From: an uncultured bacterium
GTDB lineage: Bacteria; Patescibacteriota; Minisyncoccia; Phycocordibacterales; UBA918
Direction: 5' to 3'
Assembly (NCBI GenBank): GCA_913050645.1
Contig: CAJXAG010000003.1
Span: 1-42,022, forward strand
DNA length: 42,022 bases
Position numbers and translations under genes: made by a program. A model generated the notes under the pieces. The model saw only the letters and a program-made list of their open reading frames with translations, made no database searches and was not told the origin of the DNA. The stretch's first letter is position 1. Each line of letters opens with the position of its first letter. Below, piece by piece: positions 1-7,521 of the stretch.

Positions 1-112
1 TTTTACCAGCCGGTAGCAGAGCTAGTTTTTTTTCAATAGCACTAAAATCAAATACTCCTGGCCTTGGTTCAAGCTGGGCCCACTCTACTCGAATCAGTCC
101 ACCATATCATAA
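1..112 (-). pseudogene. Out-of-frame continuation of the glycosidase-like gene
   Basis: On the minus strand, positions of about 112 down to 1 read WAQLEPRPGVFDFSAIEKK and onward without a stop, in the +1 frame relative to the gene that starts at 518. The E-P-x-P-G-x-F-D-F-S string is a strong coding signature. The reading continues beyond the window edge, so the rest of the enzyme is not visible. Confidence 0.55.
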
Positions 113-518
113 TATCCGCACCGTTTTTTACCGCCTTGTCTGTCAGCACTGAAGTGAACACACCTTTTGGTTTTTTGATATTAGATTTATTAATTGATTT
201 GTTACAAATTAGCCCCGAAGTAGGAATAACTTGTTCTGCCGACCTCTCAACAGTATCGACTTTTATAAACTTAGACAATGAACCATCTATCGATACTGAA
301 ACTACTTCGGTCTTTTCTGTTTCAGCAGCTGACATTGAATTATTTTCTGCAGTCTCAGCGACTTCTGAATTCTGCGTAATTTCAGTCTCGCGATAACCTA
401 CATCTTCTATTTCCGATGGCTGGGTTGAAACTATTTCCTCTTTAGAAAATGGATAATAAATATAAACACCAGCTAGGAAAGTTGTGACAAATATAAGTAT
501 TGCTAGAGACTTGATCAT
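69..518 (-). CDS. Secreted glycosidase-like protein, N-terminal part, frameshifted
   Basis: The readable frame gives 149 residues. They begin with a membrane anchor or signal segment (residues 4-23, rich in L/I/V/F), followed by a low-complexity Ser/Thr/Glu linker to about residue 90. The segment GVFTSVLTDKAVKNGAD then leads into a frame that ends abruptly. In the +1 frame the strand continues as GGLIRVEWAQLEPRPGVFDFS up to the window edge, the pattern 'R-x-x-W-x-x-(L/I)-E-P-x-P-G-x-F-D-F-S' seen in GH42/cellulase-like TIM-barrel enzymes. The break lies near 100-115. So this is probably the start of a secreted or anchored sugar hydrolase, either pseudogenised or affected by one sequencing indel. 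The family assignment rests on that short motif and is moderate. No Shine-Dalgarno sequence is visible before the ATG at 518. Confidence 0.55.
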   Translation of the reverse strand: MIKSLAILIFVTTFLAGVYIYYPFSKEEIVSTQPSEIEDVGYRETEITQNSEVAETAENNSMSAAETEKTEVVSVSIDGSLSKFIKVDTVERSAEQVIPTSGLICNKSINKSNIKKPKGVFTSVLTDKAVKNGADIMIWWTDSSRVGPA

Positions 519-730
519 AATTATTAAATAGTTATTCTGTAACTATACCAAAACTACTACACTATGTTACTGTTTATTATTCCCTGAATCTTTGTATATC
601 TGTACACTTCTATCGCTATTACTAGATCATCTTCAAGAAATTAGGACACTCCATTTCAATCAAGGAGGTTTTCACCACAAGAGCATTTCCGAAATTATTG
701 TCGCTGACACCCCTTAATTTCTAGGTCAAC
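519..730. other. Intergenic, no confident gene
   Basis: AT-rich spacer upstream of the minus-strand gene at 518. A minus-strand open stretch ending at 623 reads NALVVKTSLIEMECPNFLK, but it is only about 33 codons long and lacks a start. It may be the tail of a lost gene. An isolated AAGGAGG at 663-669 is not followed by a start codon at a useful distance. Confidence 0.3.
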
Positions 731-952
731 TTGGTGCAAAGTATCAAAGAATGTCACTTCCAAGTAATTAAGTTTCAGCTCACTAACTGTCATGAGGACT
801 ATCATCCTAAGAAGACCACTTCACCGTATCGTATTGAGGAAATGACTCCACCGATTACCATTGCTTCAATTCCGTACATTGCAAAGATGCATCGCTACCA
901 AGAGTATTTGGCGAATGGAGGAAATCCTAACGATTGGCCAGAGCAACCATAG
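731..952 (+). CDS. Small hypothetical protein
   Basis: A 73-codon frame from a TTG, or 36 codons from the ATG at 842. It ends with HRYQEYLANGGNPNDWPEQP, which has the composition of a genuine soluble protein. Its 3' end overlaps the end of the convergent minus-strand gene by 26 bases. No family is recognised. The start is undecided: neither candidate has a well-spaced ribosome binding site, though a GAGGA sits immediately before the ATG at 842. It could be a remnant left at the edge of the accessory island. Confidence 0.3.
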   Translation: MVQSIKECHFQVIKFQLTNCHEDYHPKKTTSPYRIEEMTPPITIASIPYIAKMHRYQEYLANGGNPNDWPEQP

Positions 953-2048
953 TGCGTACGTCGTGAATTATTGCATCAAGTATTGTTGACACTTGGTATG
1001 TATCATCAAAATTAATGGACTGGTAGAAATCAGTGAGACCATACTTATTAAAGGTCTTATGATCTTGGGTAGGATATACCTTTATATCATCCTTGATATG
1101 GTTAAATTTAAACCACTGATTTTCTTCTAAAAGCCGCTCGGCATATGCCCGAGTGGCTTTTCCGTATCCAGCGTAGCCTTGAAGCATTTGACTGTATCGA
1201 CGCTCTTGCAGTTGAATGGTTATGTATAAACCATCTTCGAGTAAGTAAAAAATATCAATGATGCCTTGGGCACGAATCATACCTGGTCCTATATAGATTA
1301 TTCCTCGCTCAAGCACTTTTGGTCTAGTTCCAAAATGAACGGTGATATCGGGCAGTTCTTTACCTAGACGCTTCGCTAACAAGGCACCCAGTGACTGGTA
1401 CTTAATTTTTAGATACACATCCGCCATGCGAATGTTCTGCAAAAGTTGGAGGGTAGGATCAGTCTCTGGTTTATAGAAAGTAAATTGGTCAGACTCTTTC
1501 ACATCCACATCCTTCATAACGTCACTGATAAAAGTAATGAAGTAGATGTAGTCTTCGAGGATGAGTTTGTCGTACTGACCAGTAGTTGTGGGGACGAGTG
1601 TCTTAAGCGCCTCCGCTAATTGACGGTAGGACATGGTGTGCCAGAAGATATCGAGAACAGGAATTTTATCGGTCTTGGTGAATTCGGGACGAGTGAGAGT
1701 AAGGAGGAGAAAGTTTTGATTGTCAGTGTGACCCTTTGAATATTCCTCAAGTTGTTCGATGTACGGAATACTCTTTACTTTATTCTCCAGAATAAGTTCT
1801 TGACCATTGGCAAAGAAAAGATGTACGTCGATATTTTTCTGCTCTCGCTCGATACGTGTGATGGTGAGATCATCAGTAGTATCTTTTAAGTATGGAGAAA
1901 AAAGTTTACCAACTTGCTCAGGATATTTTCCTGCCAGCCAAGCAATAAAGTTACTGTGAAAGAGCTCTTTTGAACCCAATGATAATTGGAAAAGAGGTGA
2001 CGCTTTTATAGCGTCAGCTTCCCCGATAGGGGATGTAGTTGTATTCAT
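927..2048 (-). CDS. PD-(D/E)XK nuclease superfamily protein (PDDEXK_4-like)
   Basis: 373 residues. The N-terminal part shows the layout of the PDDEXK_4 family (Pfam PF14281 type): a helix with SKELFHSNFIAWL at residues 26-38, a strand with D74 (NIDVHLFF), the E88-x-K90 pair in LILENKVKS, and Q99 in YIEQLEEY. These match the D...ExK...Q core of restriction-like nucleases. The C-terminal 200 residues have no motif that I recognise. Relatives occur in accessory and defence islands and are generally uncharacterised, so nuclease activity is inferred from the fold signature only. The gene stands alone on the minus strand. No Shine-Dalgarno sequence precedes the ATG at 2048, and the upstream 350 bases are rich in inverted repeats. 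Confidence 0.75.
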   Translation of the reverse strand: MNTTTSPIGEADAIKASPLFQLSLGSKELFHSNFIAWLAGKYPEQVGKLFSPYLKDTTDDLTITRIEREQKNIDVHLFFANGQELILENKVKSIPYIEQLEEYSKGHTDNQNFLLLTLTRPEFTKTDKIPVLDIFWHTMSYRQLAEALKTLVPTTTGQYDKLILEDYIYFITFISDVMKDVDVKESDQFTFYKPETDPTLQLLQNIRMADVYLKIKYQSLGALLAKRLGKELPDITVHFGTRPKVLERGIIYIGPGMIRAQGIIDIFYLLEDGLYITIQLQERRYSQMLQGYAGYGKATRAYAERLLEENQWFKFNHIKDDIKVYPTQDHKTFNKYGLTDFYQSINFDDTYQVSTILDAIIHDVRTMVALANR

Positions 2049-2052
2049 ATTT

Positions 2053-2062
2053 TCTAGCGGGT
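2053..2062 (+). repeat. Copy 1 of a 10-bp repeat TCTAGCGGGT
   Basis: The word TCTAGCGGGT occurs here, just upstream of the minus-strand start at 2048, again at 2191-2200, and inverted at 2154-2163. Three copies in 150 bases suggest a binding or recombination site, or a diverged duplication. Confidence 0.4.
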
Positions 2063-2153
2063 TTTAGTTGTTGGAACCGATGACGAGTATCAAAAGGCTC
2101 CCAGCCATTGCGATCCAACCTTTCGGCCAGACCCATACCCGTTTCCAGATATG

Positions 2154-2200
2154 ACCCGCTAGAGTGACTCTGACTGGGAGTCCTTTAATCTCTAGCGGGT
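2154..2200. repeat. Nested inverted repeat
   Basis: ACCCGCTAGAG (2154-2164) pairs perfectly with CTCTAGCGGGT (2190-2200). Inside it GACTC (2166-2170) pairs with GAGTC (2178-2182). The result is an 11-bp outer stem with an inner 5-bp stem. There is no T-run on either side, so a simple terminator is unlikely. Confidence 0.55.
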
Positions 2201-2256
2201 ATTTACAACCATACCGCCAGCAAGCTGTCGGGTTAGGTCTGATTTGTAATGAACAT

Positions 2257-2277
2257 AATAGCTCAATTTGAGCTATT
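2257..2277. repeat. 10-bp palindrome with 1-nt centre
   Basis: AATAGCTCAA-T-TTGAGCTATT is a near-continuous dyad about 120 bases upstream of the sce7726-type gene. The compact two-fold symmetry is typical of a dimeric repressor operator. The regulator is unknown. Confidence 0.45.
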
Positions 2278-2397
2278 AGTCAGTACCTTAGCTTAGTTTA
2301 AGGCTCTTACGAAGCCTCGGTTAACGACAGTTGCTTCCACATCACCACATAATTAAAGGGGTCTTATAAGGTAGAATATAAGTATATATTTGTTCCT

Positions 2398-3009
2398 ATG
2401 CAATCTCTTAAGACAATTCAACAAACTAACGATGCGATAATCAGAGAGGCTTTAGTCGGGCAACTTAAAACTGAATACTCTAAAAATCCAGAGTATCGTG
2501 TTATTCCTGAATTGGGTTTATGGCATGGTGCTTCGAGGATTGATGTCGCTGTGGTTAATGGTATTTTGCATGGGTTTGAAATCAAGAGCGATCGTGACAC
2601 ACTCAATCGTCTTCCTGATCAGAGAGAGGTGTATAACTCAATTTTTGATAAGGTTACTCTAGTTGTAGGAGCAAAACACTTTGTAGATGCATTTAAGATC
2701 GTTCCTGAATGGTGGGGTATCGAAACTGCACACTTAAATGAGGAAGGATCGGTTTTCTTCAATACAATACGTGAACCAAGAGAGAACCCAAAACAAGACG
2801 ATATTTCAATCGCACGATTACTATGGAGAAGCGAAGCTCTAGAATTGCTTGAAAGTATAGGTAGAGCTGATGGCGTTCGTTCAAAAACACGAGATGTAAT
2901 ATATACAAGAGTAGCTGAATCTATTGAGATAGATGTGCTTAAAAAGTATGTTAGGAATGTTCTTCAGGGACCCCGTCAAGACTGGAGGTCTGATGCGCAG
3001 CTAGCGTAA
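2398..3009 (+). CDS. sce7726-family protein (PD-(D/E)XK-like)
   Basis: 203 residues that match the sce7726 family along most of the length. The nuclease-like core is PELG (E38), SRIDVAVVNG (D49) and GFEIKSD (E61-x-K63), followed by DTLNRLPDQREVYN and the diagnostic VTLVVGAKHF and PEWWGI strings. This arrangement equals the D...ExK core of restriction-type folds. The family is named after a Sorangium gene next to a beta-protein homologue, and here too a beta-family gene lies beside it, but convergently, with 59 bases of 3' overlap. Function is unproven; a nucleic-acid-cleaving effector in a defence or addiction module is an inference from the fold and the neighbourhood. Confidence 0.8.
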   Translation: MQSLKTIQQTNDAIIREALVGQLKTEYSKNPEYRVIPELGLWHGASRIDVAVVNGILHGFEIKSDRDTLNRLPDQREVYNSIFDKVTLVVGAKHFVDAFKIVPEWWGIETAHLNEEGSVFFNTIREPRENPKQDDISIARLLWRSEALELLESIGRADGVRSKTRDVIYTRVAESIEIDVLKKYVRNVLQGPRQDWRSDAQLA

Positions 3010-4084
3010 GGTGGTGGTTTATACTGACGGTTAGCCATGTGGTTGGACTTCCTGGTTTAATATTTTCTGGCGAAGCAATTCTAGAAACCTCAGCATCGCC
3101 AAAACTGTATTTGTCCAGTTTATAGAAATCACGTTTTACTAGTGTTTGTGCGTGTGCAATATATTGTTCTCTTCCAGGCCCCTTGATTCCAGTTTTACGG
3201 TCAATATGACCAGGCTTTTTGCCTCTGAATATGTACCACTTTTCGTCATCTGTATATCGAATACTGGCGCTTCCAATAGCTGCTACATATTCGTAAATTG
3301 GGTGTTGAGTTGTGTAGTCAGAAAAGAAAGGTGTGCGAGAAGTTATTGTGTCACAAATATCATTCCAAAGTTTCCATTCAGTTCTCTCTAACTGGTGTAC
3401 TTCACCTGAATTAAAATTGGTTAAGTCCTTTGGGAAAGCACCCCCAGACACAATAAATGATCGCCACCCATCTAAGTTTGGTAAAAGATTAAGACTTTTT
3501 ACAACTTCAGCTGCCTCCGTTCCGCTATCGATAATGCGTAAATCAATCAGGAGATCAAGGTCACTAATGTTCAATTTGTTAACCTCAATAAAATCAGTTA
3601 GGTGCTTAGATAAGTCCGTATCTTTAAGATGGGATTTGTCTATACGAATACAGAGTCCGTGCCCACTCTCCTTTGCGTAGTTGACAGCAATTTTACGAGT
3701 TTCCATGTCTGCGTCAGTACTAGTTACAGGAATGACATAAATAACCGGGATAGAGAACAAATCAAGGTCACTTGATGAAGATAATATTTCCTTAAAAGAT
3801 GTGGCTCGGATATCGCTGTCTAGAAGATGAACGTCAATAAACACAGGCTCACGCCCACACGATTTAAGCAAGCTGGTTGCAACACCAGGTAATTTTTCTA
3901 GGAATTTCTCTTTTGGGGTTTTCTTAACTTCCCGAGTTTCTCTGTCGATTGACGGTGCGGGCATAATAAATTCGATCAGAGGTGTAATTTTATCTCGATC
4001 TTCTGGGAAGAGCTTTTCAACTGCAGCTATCTCAGCAGGTCTCCATCTCAGTATAGGTACATAGGGTCTAATAATATTTCTCAT
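2951..4084 (-). CDS. Beta-family (T4 beta protein-like / sce7725-type) protein
   Basis: 377 residues beginning YVPILRWRPAEIAAVEKL and KITPLIEFI, the N-terminal signature of the Beta_protein family (Pfam PF14350), with the usual alternating strand/helix pattern (VFIDVHLLD, VIYVIPVTS, LLIDLRIID, FIVSGGAFPKDL). The fold is a predicted TIM-barrel-like domain whose activity is not known. The start at 4084 lies two bases after the stop of the upstream ImmA/IrrE gene, so the toxin, antitoxin-protease and beta genes form one transcription unit. The 3' end overlaps the end of the convergent sce7726 gene. Confidence 0.8.
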   Translation of the reverse strand: MRNIIRPYVPILRWRPAEIAAVEKLFPEDRDKITPLIEFIMPAPSIDRETREVKKTPKEKFLEKLPGVATSLLKSCGREPVFIDVHLLDSDIRATSFKEILSSSSDLDLFSIPVIYVIPVTSTDADMETRKIAVNYAKESGHGLCIRIDKSHLKDTDLSKHLTDFIEVNKLNISDLDLLIDLRIIDSGTEAAEVVKSLNLLPNLDGWRSFIVSGGAFPKDLTNFNSGEVHQLERTEWKLWNDICDTITSRTPFFSDYTTQHPIYEYVAAIGSASIRYTDDEKWYIFRGKKPGHIDRKTGIKGPGREQYIAHAQTLVKRDFYKLDKYSFGDAEVSRIASPENIKPGSPTTWLTVSINHHLTLAAHQTSSLDGVPEEHS

Positions 4085-4086
4085 AT

Positions 4087-5298
4087 TTATTCTTTAAACA
4101 CGTCTGCAAAATACTTTTGCACACTTAGGTCGGGGTTATTAACTATTTTGTTTAAGTAAAAGAAATTTTGATGTTTAAATCTAATCATGCCTGCTATAAC
4201 TGCTATGTTTACCTGTAATTCATTTGCCAAATCTTCTGTTGAAAATTGATTTGGAGTAGTTTTAGCTGCGCTTGTTTCCCATTTACTCTTAGGAAGAATA
4301 GCTTCTTCTGCAAGTGCATCTGCCTCAATTTCTTTTTGGTCATTTTCCTCACCGTCTTTATTTTGTAGTTCTTCGTCAAAGAAATATTCGATATTCATTT
4401 CGTAGTGAAGTGCCACGTGTGCAAGTTCATGCATAAGCGTAAACCAAAAATTGTCAGGACGATCGTGACGAATTGTAAGCCCAATAATTGGGTTGTCTTT
4501 ATCGGCAAAGAAAGTAGCACCGTCCAAATGTGATTTAGGAAGGTGGGGCTCAATAACCAGCTTAATACCGTGTTCTCCTAGATATTTTTGAGCAAGAAGT
4601 GGGCCAGTTGCTTTTGTGCTTAGTTGCACCACTTTGCGCATGAATGGCAAGTCCACGGTACCTTTCTTGTATTTTATAGGCACTTGTATTTCTGTAGCCT
4701 TCTGTAGTACTCGTGTGCCCCACGCAAGTAGTGAATTGTTGTCAGTACGAGGTGCTTTCCTAAAAATTGTCTTACGGTACAAGGCGGCTGGTTGAGGTTG
4801 GTTGAAAGTCGCAAAAAAGTTACTGACTAATTCTGATTTGCCAAAATCCTTAATAGTTTTATTCCCAAAGTAACCGCGCCGTTCCATGGCTTTCACTAAG
4901 GTAGTGTCCCAGTTTTCTGATTCAGAAGCGTTGTTAGATTTTTGTATAAGTACTTTTGCGGGGATTCCTAGACCAGTAGAAAGTGAACGAACCATGTCAA
5001 GTGAAAGTTGTCGTTTTCCAGAAAGAATCTCAGACACTCTACCCGCACTACCTACATAGGGAATTAGATCAGATGGTTTGAGATCTGCTTGCTCCATACG
5101 AAATTTAATTGCCTCGATTGGATCTGGGAGATTTTCGGGGAATGACTTTGATTCGTAGTCTTTTACTAGTGCTGTGAGAAGGAGTAGACGATCACCATCG
5201 ACAGTTCCAGATTCTGGATCACGATCAACTAACTCTTCAATGAAGTTGAGAGCATTTCGATATTCTTCTTTTGTTGTGATTATTTTTATGTTTTCCAT
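4087..5298 (-). CDS. HigA-type XRE antitoxin fused to ImmA/IrrE metallopeptidase
   Basis: The numbering below is from the upstream in-frame ATG at 5319. Residues 8-60 form the N-terminal domain common in HigA-type antitoxins (TTKEEYRNALNFIEEL). Residues 67-126 are an XRE helix-turn-helix (SDLIPYVGSAGRVSEILSG). Residues 250-340 are an ImmA/IrrE zinc peptidase with HELAH at 297-301 and a likely third ligand in KEIEADALAEE. The family couples DNA binding or antitoxin function to regulated proteolysis, as in ICEBs1 ImmA and Deinococcus IrrE. The start at 5298 is preferred because homologues begin near ENIKIITTKEEY; the alternative ATG at 5319 overlaps the toxin gene. It is translationally coupled to the toxin upstream and the beta gene downstream. 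Confidence 0.85.
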   Translation of the reverse strand: MENIKIITTKEEYRNALNFIEELVDRDPESGTVDGDRLLLLTALVKDYESKSFPENLPDPIEAIKFRMEQADLKPSDLIPYVGSAGRVSEILSGKRQLSLDMVRSLSTGLGIPAKVLIQKSNNASESENWDTTLVKAMERRGYFGNKTIKDFGKSELVSNFFATFNQPQPAALYRKTIFRKAPRTDNNSLLAWGTRVLQKATEIQVPIKYKKGTVDLPFMRKVVQLSTKATGPLLAQKYLGEHGIKLVIEPHLPKSHLDGATFFADKDNPIIGLTIRHDRPDNFWFTLMHELAHVALHYEMNIEYFFDEELQNKDGEENDQKEIEADALAEEAILPKSKWETSAAKTTPNQFSTEDLANELQVNIAVIAGMIRFKHQNFFYLNKIVNNPDLSVQKYFADVFKE

Positions 5299-5303
5299 AA
5301 GCG

Positions 5304-5591
5304 TTATTTGATCTCCCATTTTTCATACTCTTTATGAGTACCAACATTTTTTACGAACACGACTCCACTGTTGTATGCGACTTTTACCCATAGACGGTAA
5401 TTATTTCCATAAATATTAAATACCACTTGTTTATTACCTATTAAGCTGGCTTTAGGGAAGTGAGCCTTCAGATCGTGGGGTCCCTTCCATGTCAATTCCC
5501 TTATTTCTGCTTCCCAGGCGTCAACATGGGATCTGGCATCAGAATGCTTTTGCTTAAAGGCATCAAGAATTTCTTTTCCGATTAGTTCCAT
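5304..5591 (-). CDS. HigB-type mRNA interferase toxin
   Basis: 95 residues matching the HigB_toxin family (Pfam PF09907, RelE superfamily). It shows the helical start with DARSHVDAWEAEI, then the core strands KQVVFNIYGNNYRLWVKV and VVFVKNVGTHKEYEKW. The GTHKEYEKW ending is the classic C-terminus with His/Tyr residues used in ribosome-dependent mRNA cleavage. It is the first gene of the minus-strand operon, with the cognate HigA-like gene directly after it. Toxin-first order is typical of higBA. Upstream there is a TATAAT box and a palindrome that could be the autoregulatory operator. Confidence 0.85.
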   Translation of the reverse strand: MELIGKEILDAFKQKHSDARSHVDAWEAEIRELTWKGPHDLKAHFPKASLIGNKQVVFNIYGNNYRLWVKVAYNSGVVFVKNVGTHKEYEKWEIK

Positions 5592-5624
5592 ATATTTAAT
5601 AAATTTTTGATACCTGTGTATTAG

Positions 5625-5675
5625 TTCCCACTACGGGAAGTATATTATAGGTACTCTTAAGTTGTCAAGAGTCAA
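5625..5675 (-). promoter_or_regulatory. Promoter and putative operator of the toxin operon
   Basis: On the minus strand a perfect TATAAT (5644-5649) is preceded by TTGACA (5663-5668), although the 13-base spacing is short; TTGACT at 5670-5675 gives 20. The dyad ACTCTT-N8-AAGAGT (5653-5672) overlaps the -35 area, and TTCCC-N5-GGGAA (5625-5639) lies just downstream of the -10. Both are plausible sites for autorepression by the XRE-ImmA/IrrE protein. Confidence 0.5.
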
Positions 5676-5726
5676 GAACCAGAACCCCTAGACTTACTAG
5701 AGGGATTGCGTCATTAGTGTTGGTAT

Positions 5727-7055
5727 ATGAGCAGAACAGAGGCACCAGAGGGATTTGTATCCAAACATACGTTTACACCTGTAACTACACGCTATTGCCT
5801 CTATGCTCGCAAGTCTACAGAGTCTGAGGAGCAGCAGGTTCTTTCAATCGACTCACAGATTAAGGAGATGCTCCAGATGGCAGAACGAGACAATTTAGAG
5901 ATTGTCGAAATCAAGAAAGAATCACACTCTGCCAAGGAGGCTGGGATGAGACCTGTCTTCAACGAGATCGTGGACGAGATAAAGTCTGGCAAATTTAACG
6001 GAATATTGACATGGGCTCCAGATCGTATTTCAAGAAATGCTGGTGACCTTGGGAGGATTGTTGATCTCATGGACTCAGGATTATTGCAGGAGATACGAAC
6101 GTATGGACAAAAGTTTAGTAACAATCCAAACGAGAAGTTCCTGCTAATGATTCTCGGCTCACAAGCCAAACTTGAGAACGATAATAAGGTGGTGAACGTA
6201 AAGCGAGGAATGAGAGCTAGGTGTGAGATGGGGCTGTATCCATGCATTGCGCCAACAGGATATTCAAATAGTAAGAATGTAGATAAGCGGTGTCATATTG
6301 AAATAGATGCAGAACGAGCACCGATAGTGAAGAAGATGTTTGAAAAGATTGCCTATGAAAACCTAACAGGCAGACAACTCTACTTTTGGCTAAGAGATGA
6401 AGCGAATTACAAAACAAGAACTGGTAAACAACTTCATCTCGGAAATCTCTATATGATTTTGCGAAACCATTTCTACTACGGCACATTTCAATATCCGAAG
6501 AATAGCGGGCAGTGGTATAAGGGTGCTCACGAGCCACTGATTAGTAAGGCGTTGTTTGATCAGGTACAAGAAAAAATACAGGTACAAAATACCCGAGGTG
6601 GTGGTATGCAAACAAAAGAGTTTGCCTTCACAAAGCTGATGTCTTGCGCACTTTGCGGATCAGGAATTACGGCTGACGAAAAGTATAAAACTCAGAAGAA
6701 TGGAAACACCCATCGCTATGTCTACTATGGGTGCTGTAAGTCGAATGATAGGAGTTGTACCTCGGGCTATATCAATGAGGATGACCTGGTCGAACAGCTA
6801 GTTGCCCTGATGGACAAGATTGAGTTCAACGACATCGGAATGAGGCAAAAAATAAAAGCGGAGATAGAGAGGCATAAAAAGTTCCAGTCGGGATTACTTG
6901 GTGAAAAAGAATCGAAGATAAAGGTAAAAGATGTCGAGGTTAGGAGTTATGCTAAGTACATCTTGAGAGAGGGGCAGACGCATGAGAAGAGAGAGTTGCT
7001 GTCGTGTTTGAAGAGTAGGATATGTGTCGCTAATAAACTGGTTAGCCTAAAATAG
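5727..7055 (+). CDS. Large serine recombinase
   Basis: 442 residues. The N-terminal resolvase domain (about 20-165) has the catalytic serine S30 in CLYARKSTESEEQQ and the IDSQ, APDRISRNAGDLGRIVDLMD and AKLENDNKVVNVKRG segments. A recombinase domain follows (about 185-290, RGMRARCEMGLYPCIAPTGY onward), then a zinc-ribbon-like module with paired cysteines (SCALCGSG ... YYGCCKSNDRSC). The C-terminal coiled region is short compared with 500-residue relatives. Such enzymes integrate or excise mobile elements without a high-energy cofactor. The gene diverges from the toxin operon, with a perfect hairpin just after its stop. It is the best candidate for having mobilised this island. Confidence 0.93.
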   Translation: MSRTEAPEGFVSKHTFTPVTTRYCLYARKSTESEEQQVLSIDSQIKEMLQMAERDNLEIVEIKKESHSAKEAGMRPVFNEIVDEIKSGKFNGILTWAPDRISRNAGDLGRIVDLMDSGLLQEIRTYGQKFSNNPNEKFLLMILGSQAKLENDNKVVNVKRGMRARCEMGLYPCIAPTGYSNSKNVDKRCHIEIDAERAPIVKKMFEKIAYENLTGRQLYFWLRDEANYKTRTGKQLHLGNLYMILRNHFYYGTFQYPKNSGQWYKGAHEPLISKALFDQVQEKIQVQNTRGGGMQTKEFAFTKLMSCALCGSGITADEKYKTQKNGNTHRYVYYGCCKSNDRSCTSGYINEDDLVEQLVALMDKIEFNDIGMRQKIKAEIERHKKFQSGLLGEKESKIKVKDVEVRSYAKYILREGQTHEKRELLSCLKSRICVANKLVSLK

Positions 7056-7059
7056 GCTT

Positions 7060-7108
7060 AAGTACACCTTTACGTAAATGTTTACAACATTTACGTAAAG
7101 GTGTACTT
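7060..7108. terminator. Perfect 23-bp-stem hairpin after the recombinase
   Basis: The arms 7060-7082 and 7086-7108 are perfectly complementary, with a three-base loop (TAC). A TTTT follows at 7107-7110. It can act as a terminator, but the stem is far longer than needed and contains no GC clamp. Its position next to a recombinase gene also fits a recombinase binding site. Confidence 0.6.
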
Positions 7109-7115
7109 TTGGGAT

Positions 7116-7334
7116 ATGGAAAGCGATAAAAGAAAAAGATTTAAGCGGTTGGCCGCACAACGTACAGAAAAGGTGCTTCAAAAGCTCCACGTTCTTGGTA
7201 ATTGCTCAAACCGCAGTTCTTATGAATATAGTGAAGAGGATATTAACAAGATCTTCTCAGAAATCGACAAGGCAGTGAAAAACACCAAGTCACGATTCAA
7301 TTATCCACGTAAGCGTAGTCAGTTTAAGCTTTAG
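7116..7334 (+). CDS. Small conserved protein beside the recombinase
   Basis: 72 residues from the ATG at 7116, chosen over a GTG at 7101 that lies inside the hairpin arm. The protein is basic at both ends (SDKRKRFKRLAAQRTEKVLQ and FNYPRKRSQFKL) with a predicted helix-turn-helix-sized centre (YEYSEEDINKIFSEIDKAV). Small proteins with this 'AQRTEKVLQKLHVLGNCSNR' look are commonly found after serine recombinases in related genomes, from memory. The gene may serve as a DNA-binding accessory or directionality factor. That role is an inference. Confidence 0.6.
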   Translation: MESDKRKRFKRLAAQRTEKVLQKLHVLGNCSNRSSYEYSEEDINKIFSEIDKAVKNTKSRFNYPRKRSQFKL

Positions 7335-7338
7335 TATT

Positions 7339-7521
7339 ATGTCAGTAAAAGTTCACATTTCTCCCCACATCGTTAATTCTGTTGCAAGTCTCTATAATGA
7401 TTCTAATAGAATCTTTATGGAGTATATTGATAATGCGATCGATAGTTGCCGAGGACGCCGAGCGGCAAGCATCATGAGCACGGCTACAACTGCTCCTGCG
7501 TATCCTAATGAGAGTGCGTGA
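7339..7521 (+). pseudogene. GHKL ATPase, N-terminal fragment fused to foreign sequence
   Basis: The first 37 codons read VKVHISPHIVNSVASLYN, then FMEYIDNAIDS. This is the start of a GHKL (HSP90/MutL/MORC-like) ATPase whose helix carries the E...DN ATP-binding motif. After the Ser codon near 7450 the similarity stops, and the remaining codons are the antisense of a host gene start (see 7466-7532, minus). The fragment lacks the other ATP-binding motifs and cannot be an active ATPase. Confidence 0.6.

Larger units (their letters stand above)
2049..2397. other. 349-base non-coding spacer between divergent genes
   Basis: No convincing gene is visible. The spacer contains the 10-bp repeats, the nested inverted repeat and the palindrome listed separately. 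It ends in an AT-rich segment (2372-2390) with TATATT at 2385-2390, seven bases before the ATG at 2398, a possible -10 box for a nearly leaderless transcript. Confidence 0.5.
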
